Shown here in pieces: positions 33,751 through 46,275 of a DNA stretch of 64,000 nucleotides. The first letter of the stretch is position 1; each line of letters begins with the position of its first letter. The stretch spans positions 1,240,001 through 1,304,000 of the forward strand of contig JAMZAV010000097.1 in assembly GCA_024449915.1 (NCBI GenBank), in the 5' to 3' direction. The stretch comes from Sweltsa coloradensis (taxonomy: Eukaryota > Arthropoda > Insecta > Plecoptera > Chloroperlidae). The translations under genes were made by a program, and so were the position numbers. The notes under the pieces are model-generated. The model made no database searches. It had not been told where the DNA came from and saw only the letters and a list, made by a program, of their open reading frames with translations.

Positions 33751-35961
33751 AGTTTTAAACGATTGTAAGCTACACTACCTATAAGATAATGTACAACTTC
33801 ATTCTTTTGCTCATCATGTAATTATCAAAAAATTAACAATTATTAAATGAACAAATAATGATCAAAGAGACTATACCGAAAACAAATTATGATGCTTACA
33901 TATTATAAGCATTAGTGAGGAGATGATGTTTACAAAGTTACAAATAAAAAATTAATCATTTTATGCGTAGTCGTTCACATTCACAACACTTTGTAAAATG
34001 TTAACTGTTTCGTGTATCGTGCGCACGGGCAGAGAACGATATTCACAGGTATTAATGCTTGGGGTAAAATGTGGTAGTTGAATAATGTGATGTCATGTTT
34101 TTACGAAGTGCAATAGTTTTGAGAGCCAGTTGCAAGCTACCTGCAGTTTATGCCTATAAAATATTATATAATAGCATTAAAATTGATTAACAATGTAAGT
34201 TTAGGAAGTTAATTCGCAATACAAATTACTAAATATTTTAGAAAATGTAAAAAATTATTTGGAACAATAAATAAACCATTTATAAGCCAATATGTAATAT
34301 ATAAACTCAAGAATAGGGCCTTTATAAGAAATTAAAATTGAAGAATCGTTGGCAAACAATGTTATCTTTAGTTTCAACGTTCGGTCGATTTCCCGGTTTT
34401 AAACTAGTCTTCGTTTCTTTTGTCGAGTAGCCCAAGTGGACATATCTGCTAAACGGTTTTATTTATCTTTCATTGAACATCCAAGAAAGCTTCAGCGTGC
34501 TCCTCATTTTCATTTTAAGCATTAAAACTAAATTCACAACAGCCAATTTCATGGAAGCCGAACTTTCAGAATTATGCAAATGAGCTTAGCGTGTCAATAT
34601 GCCTGAGCAGGGTACCTCTGAAATCTGCTCATTTCCGTTGATTTTCACACAGAAATATAGATGAAAGCCATACTCTGAACCAGGGCGTATTTTATTCTGC
34701 TAATTAAACCTTCCCCGCCCAGTTCGCCAATCCCTAGCAGTTCCATATCGGGAGAGGAGAGAGAGATAGAGAGAGAGAGAATGAATGCTTCGTCTGTTGA
34801 GCCGGGACAAACAATTTGACCAGAAATGAGATTTATGCTAGAATTATTTAAATAGGAACTAAAGCCAGAATTACATTTACAAATTATTACTATTGACCTA
34901 CATTGTTAACAAATAAATATCAGACAAAGATCAACTAAAACAGTTTTACATTAAATATGGAATTAAGAGTATGTTCATAAACTGTGTGTGTGTGTTTGTG
35001 TGGTTGCGTCAAATTATCCAACCAGTGAAACAAGATATGTTTTAAAATATCTTTGATATTGAATTAATTATAAATTCTATGCCTTTGGATGACCATTTCA
35101 AATTTAATTGTATTTTTACGTCACTATAAAATGATCAAATAAATATTTACGAAAGTGACAATATCCAGCGACAAAAATGTAACTATACTTCCGAAGGATT
35201 GTTTAATGTCATAACGGATTGTCATGAAACACATGTTACTAGAAACAATTTCAAAATATTCTTTCGTTCGTGTTAGTAATATTTCGAGTGTGCCCTCAAT
35301 GTAGGGTCGGGTCTCTCCGAGTTCGTTTCTGGTCACCACACAAAAACACAAAAACTATTAAACAACATTTAGGGAATAAACAATTAAGGTACAGGTGTAC
35401 TCGATTGTTTGTTGAAACCTCGAAAATAGTTATATTATAAAGAAACAGGAAATATTCAAAGTCAAGTTGAAACACTGCAATAATGCAGAAATGTTGCAGT
35501 TGCGTGTTAGGCTTGCAAAGCGCGGGCGGCGGGAGTGTGTTCACAAAGGCGTTGCCCTCTTTGGGAAATTCACCATTAGGTTTTGTTAATTAGATGTCGC
35601 ACGTAGCAAACACGTTTGAAACCCAGGGCAGGTAACACGGAAGACCGTGCATTACCGCCAAGCGTGGGAGCTGTATAACGAGTGTAATCAAGATACGCGG
35701 AAGTAAATTAAACTAACATTTCAAAGTTTGTTTGAAATCGCATATATGAACGGGCGTGACGTCGAAGTCGTAATGCAGTGAAATACGTAGTTTTGAGAAT
35801 CTCTATATTTTGTACTTATCTTCTTTGTCACAGGTAAACAAGTGTTTGTGTTCATATCGTCGTAATCTAATCGGGTGTCTAGCGTAGGGACTGGTTCAAG
35901 CAATATACTGTCATTGGTTTTGACCTCGTTCTCGAGTATATGTATAATTTAATTTTTTATC
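33751..35961. other. Non-coding stretch
   Basis: AT-rich, with a (GA)n run at 34754-34782 and (GT)n at 34984-34996. Open frames near 35124-35544 (minus) show no domain. No gene supported. Confidence 0.45.
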
Positions 35962-36119
35962 ATATTGATGATTAATTTACACAATGAATTGGTCGGAACA
36001 TTTCGCCGCGTAGAAATAGCTTTTTTTGCTTTTGACGTTTCAGCCCAACTGTGTGACCAATTCATTGTGTTAATTATTTACCAGGCCGCGAAAGCCTTAA
36101 ATCTGATATTGATGATTAA
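35962..36119. mobile_element. 130-bp insertion with 14-bp direct repeats
   Basis: ATATTGATGATTAA occurs at 35962-35975 and again at 36106-36119, a perfect 14-bp direct repeat that looks like a target-site duplication. Between them lie 130 bases that begin with one arm of an inverted repeat (ACACAATGAATTGGTC) and contain its partner (GACCAATTCATTGTGT) at about 36055-36070, followed by a short non-paired tail. The class is unclear: a 14-bp duplication is long for most DNA transposons and more typical of retroposition. Confidence 0.65.
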
Positions 36120-36618
36120 CAAAATTACTGTCAAGAGTTAAAGGTCGCAATTTCTTCCGTTCACTTTAATTAGCTCAATTATTAAGTATTGATAAAGTTG
36201 CTTATGTGGGTAGAGAATAATCCAGAAAACACAGAAACATAGACCTTAACTTGATTACTATTGGATGCTATACAAGTGATTTTGATGGATGGCCATAGAG
36301 ATAATATAGTTGAGTAGGAGAAAGGGCCACGCCTAAGTGAAATGCAAAGGTGTACAAACAGTATCTGCTGCTGAAAGTAGCTACAGCCAACTGTTAAGTA
36401 AACAGCTTACAAACGACGCATTTCGTCCTTCTGTCTATTCAAGGTTCCAATTTGCTCCTTTAACATTTCTTAGCTGTGTTTTCTCAATGATACACTTACG
36501 TTGTATATTTTATGTTCTTTATCACTTCTACTGGTCAGAAGCTATGAACATAACAATCGTGAAAAAAAAGATTTTTGAAATATGCAAACATTTTACCCAT
36601 ATATTTACCATATATATT

Positions 36619-36660
<42 letters not shown>

Positions 36661-38265
36661 GTATATATAAACTTTAATTAATTTAAAATAAAATATGTAA
36701 GGACACATTTTCTTCTGTAAACAAAATAATAATGTCTTCCTGAATACGTAACTCAAGACTTTTCATGTAAATTCAGTCGTTATTTTTAACTGACACAAGA
36801 AACCCTTTTACTAAAGAAATTTCGAGGTTTATGGCTGAGTCAGTTGACGGGGGTCGTGACAAAGTGACATATCAACTGCCAGGTATCCCCCTCCCCAACC
36901 TTTTCACAGCTTATAGGCTTGGACGAGGTGGGAATAATTAGCGCTTCCTTGGGAACTTTTAAACACTTCACCCCCCCCCTCCCCCCCCCTCTCGCGCCTC
37001 GTGTTGTTCGTTAACTGGCCCAGACATTCTCCCCGGGGTTCGTGAAATATGCTGTTAAAATTAAATGGCTTCCTCTTACTACAAGGACGATTAATTAGAA
37101 AAGTGGATCATTTTAAAGTCCCCCAGACTGAAACCACGAGGAGTACAAAGCCAAATAACGAGATTGCTTATCACGTTACCGTAGTGTCACGGCGAGTAAT
37201 GCAAATCACTTGAATACATTATCTTCGAAGTATAGGTGCACAATTGGGAAACTCTTTTCTCCGAGATTGCAAATTTATATGATTGTTATTTTAACCGTTT
37301 ACGCTAAAATCCCTTGCATAAAAATTTCGTATGTCGATAATTTTCAGATCATTATAGGTTTTTTTAAAACAAATACTTCACCTCTCTACAGACAATAAGC
37401 TAGAAGTAAATCGAAATATTCAAACTAAAAGGATGAAAGTAATACTAGTTCATAAAGCACAAACAAAAAATTCACTTTTGTGTGTGCACTTTATTGGGAA
37501 ACCTTTTAGTCGGGACTACAGTGGCTTGAAGTGATGTGGCTAACTCATAAAATAATGTCGTGTTATGCCCTTTTTTAGTGCTGAATAATCTTATGTGCGG
37601 TTGTGTTTAGAAATTAAATAAAACAAACAAACAATCTTTTACTTTTTTTTCAACGCAGTTAAAATTAATCAACTATGAATCGATAACTAATAAATGTAAA
37701 CTACTAGATACCACTTGATGGAATAAATTAGTATGAATTTGAAATTTATACCCATTAGAAATTATTTCTTACTTCATTTACAAGGAATTTGTTCATTACA
37801 TCGATATTGTTGATTTTTAACATTGCATAGTGTTGAAATGTGAAAGGTTTTATTGGTGGTATCGTAAACACAATTTTTATAATTGTTCATTACAACTACG
37901 TATTTAAATGATGAACCCTTATTTTTATGTTCGGAACAAGTGAATCCTTAGGAAAAATACACTGCATATCTACGGTGTATCTTGTTGTAATGTTGTAACG
38001 TGTATGTTAAACCCACTCTTACTTCCGGTAGGCTACAGGCCTAGGTGGAAGATGATGCTAGGAGACAAGTTTGAAGCGACGATAACACGGTTTAAATTAA
38101 CTGAATTTAATAATGAAATGAAAAATACAATACAGTAGATAATATTACCAATATAAACAGTTTACTTGCGGTGGTAACACAACCTTGTACTTAGCACCTT
38201 GAGCTTTAGGTTTTCTCTCGGTCGACACGGTGCTGACCCGGTGGCGGTCGTCAGTAACTCGAATA
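36120..38265. other. Non-coding stretch
   Basis: AT-rich, with a (CT)n microsatellite at 36621-36656 and C runs at 36971-36990. No gene supported. The GC-richer part at 38020-38265 probably belongs to the retroposon whose tail follows. Confidence 0.4.
36621..36656. repeat. (CT)n microsatellite
   Basis: About 18 CT units. Confidence 0.95.
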
Positions 38266-38330
38266 TATAACTGAGTGGGTAGACTCTAAATACAATTTAT
38301 TTATTTATTATTTATTTACATGCAATTGAA
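38266..38330 (+). mobile_element. Retroposon tail (family R subfamily, copy 4)
   Basis: 'TATATAACTGAGTGGGTAGAC' module (first 20 bases typical of the family) followed by CTAAATAC and an ATTTATTTATTT tail. It matches 49890-49975 (reversed), and its AACTGA..TAGAC core matches the main family R tails. Confidence 0.6.
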
Positions 38331-39414
38331 ACTCGTTCATGTGCTGTTCAAGCTCATGGTAACATTACCGAAATTCACATATATAATGTATAAATATTAT
38401 TAAACCTATTATGATAGTTTCAATCATATCACTTGATCACCACGAATTCGACAATGTTTTTCATTCATGTTTTTTTTATAATTTCCTTTGCTTCCCCTGT
38501 TTTAATTTTAATGTTTTTTTTCTCTTAAATTTGATTAGTTTATAAAATGTTTCGTTGAATTTTGTCTATCAATACGTCAATACGTCGTTTTCACTTTTTT
38601 TCCTCATCCAAATTCATCATAAATATAGAATACTTATAAAATAACAATTATATTTTGTACAGTTTGGCTGCTATTCGGGAATATATTATATTTGTGCAGT
38701 ATCAAACGCATTATTTTATAATACAACCATATCGATAAGAAATTCCGCATTAAAATTATCGTTGGAACGAAATAATATTTGTAGGGCGGTTTTTGTTACA
38801 CCAGTGTTCGCCACATATTAGGTATTCAATTTTGATATATTTCAATTTAAACTATTTATTGAAATAAAGCTAAAGGTCACATCAAGAGATGAAATATATT
38901 TAAACAAAAAAAGAACTAAATACAAAATAAAATATTATTGATAAATTGATTCACACTAGCAATTAGTTAATACCTACTCATGACTCGTGTTAATAATTGA
39001 AGGCCCAACGTTTCTATTGCAATTTACGCACAATTTATTCGTAAATTCAACCCTTCTCTTTACAGTGCAATAGTCTCACTCTATTAACCATGCAACAAAC
39101 TACCCTCAGCTGGTTCCTATCTCGATCCACAGAGCGCTCCACTTTTCGAAGCCAACTTCCGTGTTGTCGACCTCACTGTATACATGTACTCTGCATACCC
39201 ACAGTACTGTCAGTACTGACTGAGTTACTACAACACAACACGTCGGTGTTGAAATCCATCCGAATGTTGAAGGCAAACAATATAAACAAAATAATATTTT
39301 ATTACTCTAAGACGAACATTGTTAGTAAGAGCTGTCACGCGGAAGAAATGTGAACTAGAACGAGCCGTGAGTCGAGTAAACTTCTACCTTATCAGCCCGT
39401 ACGTTCAGACTTTA
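38331..39414. other. Non-coding stretch
   Basis: AT-rich. A slightly GC-richer piece at 39080-39240 is open in one frame but shows no domain. No gene supported. Confidence 0.4.
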
Positions 39415-39490
39415 CCGATAGGTGGGGCTAGTGGTACTCTGGGCACGTCTTTACTCAAGGAATTGTGGGTTCAATCCTCGGAGTGGCGGT
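39415..39490 (+). mobile_element. tRNA-like pol III block
   Basis: A-box-like GGGGCTAGTGGTA and B-box-like GGGTTCAATCC at tRNA spacing. The acceptor stem does not pair well and no target duplication was found, so this is a probable decayed SINE head. Confidence 0.45.
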
Positions 39491-39849
39491 TAAATTTAAA
39501 CATCTGTTTGATAAATCTACCTATAAGTTAATTAAACTAACAGTAAATGGAGTTCCACTTTCTTTGTGCAGTGCAATACAGAAAACAACTAAAATTCACA
39601 GATCAACATACAAAGTGCTATTTATGAATCAATAATTATTATTATACAAATTGTTGTTATCAATTTGTAAGCACACGTAAAAATTCAGAAATAATTTTGC
39701 ATTTTATTACTTTTTTATTAATTATTAGCTTAAAAGCAGCATTGGCCACCAAGATCTATATTTTAGAATTGTATACATAATTTGCAAAGAAACAAATAGG
39801 ACACAAGTACGATCTCTCAAGAAGACTTTGCATTCTCGCCATAGTCTGT

Positions 39850-39964
39850 GAACCAAGAATGAAAATATAATATAGTAGATCGTTCATCAGATTCAGTGAA
39901 ACGCGAAGTAAATCGGTTAATTTTTGTGATAGAAAACAAATATAAGACCCGGCACCTCCACCAA
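39850..39964 (-). repeat. Inverted pair, left member, with shared GGTGCCGGGT head
   Basis: Minus strand: TTGGTGGAGGTGCCGGGT, then 'CTATCACAAAAATTAACCG' and 'CACTGAATCTGATGAACGAT'. It pairs with 40253-40368 in the opposite orientation. The body after the head differs from copies 1-6 of the dispersed family. Confidence 0.7.
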
Positions 39965-40252
39965 TTTAGCTGAGAAATTATTACTTTGACCGGAACTTGA
40001 ACCAAGATCATGTTTTTAGACTAGTATCTTGTCGGAAAAGTGGTCTACATAACATTGTCGTCGTCGTTGACTAGAAAAGTAAAAATATTATATTTTTGAA
40101 AGATTTAAATTTTAAATTTATCGCACCATACAAACACGAAAATCAGAGTAATTAATCATTGGTATGGTATGTGTTATTTACCTAAATCAAGATTGTCACG
40201 TTTTAAAGCGCGTAGGGATCAATTAATTCTTGCTACTAAAAGTCAAGCCCAT
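39965..40252. other. Spacer of the inverted pair
   Basis: Holds a B-box-like GGTTCAAGTTCC on the minus strand at about 39990-40005. Otherwise AT-rich. Confidence 0.4.
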
Positions 40253-40368
40253 TTGGTGGAGGTGCCGGGTATGATTATTTTTTACTATCACAAAAATAAA
40301 CCGATTTCTCTCACATTTTACTGAATCTGATGAACGATTGCTATCATTTATCTTCATTCGTTTTTATG
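40253..40368 (+). repeat. Inverted pair, right member
   Basis: Plus strand: TTGGTGGAGGTGCCGGGT, 'CTATCACAAAAATAAACCG', 'TACTGAATCTGATGAACGAT'. Faces away from the copy at 39850-39964 across about 290 bases. Confidence 0.7.
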
Positions 40369-42674
40369 TCCTGTCAGAGCAATAATTTCTACATTTACTT
40401 ACACCTAAAGATAATGCTTCTCAATAATTAATGATAGGGATCATTTGTAAGCTAGGCAATTGTTTGTCAACCTCTTATTTATATCGTTTCATGAATCAGT
40501 TTTAACAAGAATTAAGTGTTCGGAAAATAAGATATGTACCGAACAGGTCCTGCCACCACAGATTCCGTCTATGAACGAATAATAGCCAACCAGAGAAACA
40601 GTAATCAAAATAAGGACCATAGGTTGGGAACATTTCACACAAGGATTATCACAAGGCTAGTACGATACAACTTATTAACTACTTCGTTGCCAAGACGGCT
40701 CCAAATGCCACCGTTCACATACCCGTATATCATATTGATGGATAAACTTTTGTCGTTTTATCCGTGATGAACTTTAGCAATTCACTTAGTAATCGCTCCC
40801 AAATGTGAGGGGGTGTAGAGGGCTTGCATTATGTATATATATTAGGTAAGTGCCGGATAATAGTTTCCGCGAAAGAAAAGCAATAGAATCCTCTTTGTCT
40901 AAAAATCCATTGAAAGATTTTCTTTTCTTGTGCACTTTTGTTTGCACTAAACAGTAAAAATAATGTCATGCAATTTGTTTGTTTGGTAAAAGCTATGTGA
41001 TAAAAACACCACCGTATCTAGGTGCCCGTTAGGGCGCCGCAGCCAAGCCGCGGTGCGCTACACACTCAAGCACTTATACACCAAGCAGAGTTGGGGTGAT
41101 TTCGAGGTGTTACCTAGCCGTCATGTAACGTGATGTGAACTTGAAAACTATCACAATCGAGGGGATTTAGGTACCTGACAACACATGCCAAATTTTATTG
41201 GGGTACGATTATTCCTTCTGGTGAAAAAATGGCTTGAAACATGCTCAAAATCACTTCAAGGATGTTAGCTACTGCTACTGCTACTACTGCTACTGCTAAC
41301 ATCTAATACGATCGGCCCGCGATTCTGACCGGGACGGTGGGACTACAATGTTCATATTTTACATGGACATTAAGGTTATAGAAATATAGTCTCTTTTGAA
41401 AAAAAAGTTGAAAAAGTTTGCTGGAAGGCTTCCAAATAAGGTTTTTAAATAAGCCTTAAACACTTGGCATAGAATCAACAAGTAACCATAGTTACTTGAC
41501 ACTTGTTGACGGTATAAGCAGAGTTAGGCGGGAAAGTGCGATACGTAAACAAATAGCGGACATTTAAAATTTTCTTCTTTGTGTGGAACGAGAAAAGGTG
41601 TCATTATACTCTCATAAAACAAATCAGAAACCATCCCTGGCCTAGGCCCAGATGTGGAAAATTATTTATAATGCAAAAGTGTAGGTCTAAAGTTCCATTT
41701 GGCTATAGGACTAGTAAAATTCATACTTACATTACATGTTTGACAAGCCTAGCCAACCCTATGCCAGCACAACATGTTCTGATATTAGCTTGCTCATCTG
41801 TTTGTTTACATAATTGCAACAATCAAATCATTTCTACAACTCGTCTTTCGATTGGCCCGCGTTTATGAAGGCACTGCCATCTAGAATAAATATAGAACTT
41901 TTTCGAGCTCTTTGCTATACGCAAATCTTTTAAAGTGTTTGGATTTCGTGATACTCTTTCAACCATAGACATGCTATATAATTGGCTAGACCAGCAGTCG
42001 GTGATCCACTTCCGGTACAATTAGAAGCCATCTTAAAATGACAGTTTACATGTTAATCAAATGGGAGCGATTTGTGGCCAAATAGTTCTCAAGATTGCCG
42101 CCAGGTTGACAGGTAAGCATACTAGCCTTTAACACCAAATGATTACTAAATTCCCTTATGCAATCACTTCGTATTGTTTCTTTTGTTTAATACCATGCTG
42201 CACAAGCTAAAACCATATCAAACAATCCAGTAAAATACTTTATTGCATTAAAAAAGCATAAATTAAAACACCAAATCGCCATCTTGAAATGGGCCGGTTG
42301 AGTCTTCAATTTGCTACGCTCGCGCCTGTGCGGAGGTATAGGAGACTGCTAATCTAGCCTACTATAGGGGTTTAATATCAATGCTTTCAACTCACAAACC
42401 CATGACGTTTTCACACGATACCGTTCAAGAATACCAATTCCTTCGAAAACGAAAACGACTTCGTTTTCAAATTGCGTTTTCAACTCATCTCCCACGAACT
42501 CAAGAATTGGGGTCCAGTCCTTATACCGTCGTTATACCATGGTTATACCACCTATACCCAGGATGTACATGAATCCCTACTGCTATACTGCTAATGCCAT
42601 AGAATTTAAATCAACTTTGATAAAAAATTATATTTCAAAAAATAATTTTGTAATGGAACTTGAAAAAGTAATGA
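40369..42674. other. Non-coding stretch with a Helentron-unit fragment
   Basis: About 41318-41460 is homologous to the 180-bp internal unit of the element at 14365-15160 ('TTACATGGACATTAAGGTTA'). A (CTGCTA)n microsatellite lies at 41268-41298. Plus-strand open frames near 41581-41868 have no recognisable domain. No gene supported. Confidence 0.45.
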
Positions 42675-43100
42675 GATCACACACATAACAAAAACTTGTA
42701 GAAATACAGCCAAACCTTACACACTCAAAAGGAATGAGATCTAAAAAAAGGGCCAAGCTCATGTACCCTTCCACATTTGCGCTTTCTTAATACATATAAA
42801 CGTACAGTGCCCCATAACAGCATCCTCGAAAAGCTTGGCAAAATAGAATTTGCATGTTATTACGTTTAAATTAATTAGAAAAAAAGAACTTGGATAAACT
42901 ATTACGTTAAATTAATAATCGCAAATTCTATTTTGCCAAGCTTTTCGAGGATGCTGTTATGGGACACTGTACGTTTATATGAATTAAGAATGCGCAAATG
43001 TGGAAGGGTACATGAGCTTGGCCCTTTTTTTTTGATCTCATTCCTTTTGAGTGTGTAAGGTTTGGCTGTATTTCTACAAGTTTTTGTTATGTGTGTGATC
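42675..43100. repeat. 426-bp long inverted repeat
   Basis: Starts GATCACACACATAACAAAAA and ends with its reverse complement, GTTATGTGTGTGATC. The arms, each about 190 bp, match nearly base for base ('GGGCCAAGCTCATGTACCC' against 'GGGTACATGAGCTTGGCCC', 'AAGCTTGGCAAAATAGAATT' against its complement). They are separated by about 45 AT-rich bases near 42862-42908. A transcript crossing it would form a long, nearly perfect double-stranded RNA. No coding frame spans both arms, and no flanking target duplication is clear. Confidence 0.88.
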
Positions 43101-44394
43101 ACATTAGTCTTCTAGTGCAATCCGGCCACTCTTGACCTAATGGCGTACGTGGAGCAGGCAAAGAAACGCGTTGCACAAGAAATACCACATTTTCAGTGAT
43201 GTTAGCTAATCTTGAACATACGCGGAAACCAACACACCAAACATCGGCAGCTCATATCCATTAAAAAATAAAAAAAAATAAAACGGGAATGTGATCTACA
43301 ATTATCACAAAACTGGACGTACAGAAACAAATCCTTTCATGGCATAAAAAGTAGTTTTCTAATCCATATACAAAAACGTAATAGAAATTGTCATTTTAAT
43401 GATTGCCGATGAAATTGGAAAAGTATTGATGAGAAACTTATATTCATGTTTTTTATGTAAACCACATCAATAACGCATTTTTACGAAAAAAACGAAAAAA
43501 AAAACAGTAGCACAATTAATATGAAACGATGGAAGACCACGCGGATAACCTTAAGTGAACATCAATATACGGACTCCCATTATGTCCACATTATATATAT
43601 TAGAGGAAACGTATACTGAAAGAACAAAACGCTTATGCTGATAACGTTGCCACTACATTTGAAAAAGGATTTAAAAGGATTGGAGATGAAACAAAATAAG
43701 GTTAAAATCCCATTACGCTACCAGTATAAACAAAGAAAAACGCTTACTAGAAAGTGAAAAAAACAAACTCCGTTTTAAAGATTCAATTCCCACATCGGGG
43801 AAGAATGAAAACAATTTTTTTTTCTTTTTTGAAGTAAAAAGGGTGTATAGAGACTAATATTCGAAATGAACATCTAAATAAGTTTTGGCCATGAAGTTGG
43901 ATCGACAGAATTTGAATTTAAACATTCAATGACTTTTTTCTTTCCATTTTATGACTTTATTTTCTAACGTTAACCGATGGGACAAAGCAACAAACTTTGG
44001 GATTGTGAAGGGACTAAGAGAAAATTCAGAGATTAAAATGTACCCGCCTGATGGTCTAGTGGTTAAGACGTCCACCTGGAATGTGGGAGATCCGTAGTTC
44101 GATTCCCGGTTGGGGGGGGGGCCTTTTTTTAATTTCTGAATTGTAGTAAATAAAAACAATTTCACCTACGGGAGTGTTTCCCGATTAACCAAACCGAGAA
44201 AGAAAATGATAAAATAAGGGAATCAATTATGTTGAAACTACTCTTTTTGGAGGACCATACTAAATACCAATAAAAATTTACAGTAATTAATGGCTTTATA
44301 CAGGAATTCGCATACACTATGTGACAATAGCAAACCTCAGAGTTAAGAGTGGAAAATTAACGATATTCTAAAAGCAACTTGCTACCTGTCATTA
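43101..44394. other. Non-coding stretch with a tRNA-like block
   Basis: AT-rich. The only notable item is the tRNA-like block at 44045-44113, listed separately. Confidence 0.45.
44045..44113 (+). mobile_element. tRNA-like pol III block (probable SINE head)
   Basis: A-box TGGTCTAGTGG and B-box AGTTCGATTCC at normal tRNA distance, followed by a G run and poly-T. The ends do not base-pair as an acceptor stem and there is no CCA-side match, so a functional tRNA gene is unlikely. Confidence 0.5.
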
Positions 44395-44467
44395 GACGAG
44401 TGAGCAAAACGAATGAGATTTTATAACGCCACTTGATCGGGTCTTCGTCGTGACTGTGTTTCTTTAT

Positions 44468-44715
44468 TTCTTTATTATTTATTGTTTATTTAGCGTCTAT
44501 CCTATTTAGTTAAAAACTGACTTACAAAGGAGGACAACTATATAAATCTATTTACATAGATGCAAATACAGCAATGAACTAACAGTTAAGTAAATATTTG
44601 AAATACTAATATTACAACAACAATGTATTAAAAGTTAAAACACAATGATTTTGGTAACAAATTCAAAAAGGATATTTAATTCATTTAATAAATGAACTAA
44701 ATAAATAAGGGGGGT
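44468..44715 (-). mobile_element. Retroposon copy (family R, copy 5) nested in the composite element
   Basis: Minus-strand copy with tail at the left (TTTATTATTTATTGTTTATT), the AACTGA..GATAGACG core reversed, and 'GGAGGACAAC'. It is truncated at the 5' side relative to 1954-2350. It interrupts the composite element, so it inserted later. Confidence 0.7.
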
Positions 44716-45389
44716 TAAAAAAGGGTAAAAAAGGTCTGTGAAATGTCTGTCCAGTCCCATACGGCCGAACGCCCAAATTGATTGAGACAGACATCCGTGA
44801 CCAGGTAACTGAGAAATGCCAACAAAATTATCAAAATCAGGTGCGATTTAAACCTACAAGAAATAATAAATTGAAAAATAGGCTTGAAATGTGTTGGTTT
44901 CATTTAAACAACAATGCTTTTGTTCTTGACGAACTCATTTGTATCGAATAATTTTTGTCGGGCCGTGATTGCATGCAGTGACCAAGGTGTATCGAATCAT
45001 GCACGCTCAAGGTTCCCCTAAATTCCGCTGGGAGATTGAGTAAACCTTGCAATCTTTACTCGTATTTCATCCTGGCAATGTTTTCCATAGTATTGAATGC
45101 ATTTCAAAACATATTTTTAATTTTTAAAATACAATCCAGAAATTAGAAAATCTTTCCCGACCAGGGGATTGAACCCACGTCTCCCACATTTCGGCTATAA
45201 GGGCGCCATTGCCAACTAGACTAGGAAAACGCCAAAGTCGTTATTAGACGAGTAAGCGAGTCATGTGTTGAGAATTTGGGAACAATTTTGCATATTAGTT
45301 TGATAATAATTATAAAGGTATAATTAATAGGGTTTTGAGCGTCAGCTGTAAGGCTATAATGCGCCACTCTAGCCTATGATAGGCTCCCC

Positions 45390-45499
45390 GAAACTAATGG
45401 TGAGCTCTGGGTCGTCGTCGGGGAACGTTCTCCTTCCCTTTGACTACCTCCCCGACGGCGACGACCCCCCCCCCTCACCCCGCGTCTCCCGTTAGTTTC
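45390..45499. repeat. GC-rich hairpin inside composite element
   Basis: GAAACTAATGGTGAG and GGGTCGTCGTCGGGGA face TCCCCGACGGCGACGACCC and CCGTTAGTTTC. It is the most GC-rich patch of the surrounding 10 kb and is absent from copy 1, so it may be a nested insertion. Confidence 0.6.
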
Positions 45500-45733
45500 C
45501 TCCCCTTGGAAAGAAGTATATATATGGTTGTTAACTCTTAAGCATAATTTAGCAAATATCTTGGAGGCGCGAATAATCTTTGCTGTTAAAGCACCCTAAA
45601 ACTAAAACTAATACTAATACTAATAATATGATAGGCTAGAGAGGCCTTAGGTAGGGGGAAGAAATGGAATGTCACCGGGTACTCAACACATGGCTCACTC
45701 ACTCGTCTAACAACGACTTTGGTTTATTCCTAG

Positions 45734-46275
45734 TATAGGTATAAATAATAAGGTTTTAAGTTTAGTTGGTGTAAGGGCACGTCAACTGTAAGACCATAGT
45801 GCGCCACTCTAGTATACAGTAATATTTGTCTTATAATCTGTTATCCTGTCCACAAGCTAAATGTTTGCTAAAGGTTAAAAAATATTGTCATATGACGTTC
45901 AGTAGAAAGAAAGACAATACGGTGAACTCAATAATCCACCACATACAAACACAACAAATCAATACACAAATTCGTATCTAGAGATCACTCACTCACATAT
46001 AACTAATTATTTTTTTTTGGGGGGGGGGGGGCCTTTAATTTTAAAGGGGACTTAAGGCGAACTACGACCAACTAGAGACTGACATCATTAAAAAACACCT
46101 ATGAAACTAGCAGGACACGATTCGAACCGCGGACAGCGCCAGAATCAGCAAGGCCGATTCCGAACAACATTATAATTTTTAATGTTCTCGTTGCTAGTAT
46201 GACTTTCAAGTCACCGTTTACTAATTCATAAGCGAAGAACTGATAAACTACCAACGACCAACCTAGACCAACGAG
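45734..46275. other. Non-coding stretch with tRNA-like remnant
   Basis: 45755-45815 repeats an internal block of the composite element. A G run lies at 46019-46032. On the minus strand a B-box-like GGTTCGAATCG near 46110-46120 and an A-box-like GTTGGTCTAGG near 46255-46270 suggest a SINE head split by about 100 bases of insert. Confidence 0.4.

Larger units (their letters stand above)
44395..45733. mobile_element. Composite foldback element with tRNA-like block, copy 2
   Basis: Left edge 'GACGAGTGAGCAAAACGAA' resembles that of 6362. It is split by a retroposon insertion at 44468-44715, and resumes with blocks shared with 6480-6983. It carries a tRNA-like block (45150-45235, minus strand, B box at 45166-45175, A box at 45212-45223) and ends in a foldback part. 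That part runs from CTAGGAAAACGCCAAAGTCG (45221) to its inverted partner ending CTAG (45733). A GC-rich hairpin at 45390-45499 lies inside. It encodes no transposase. Confidence 0.7.

Noticed and set aside
44045..44113. Functional tRNA gene
   Set aside because: A and B boxes are good but the acceptor stem does not pair; a SINE head fits better.
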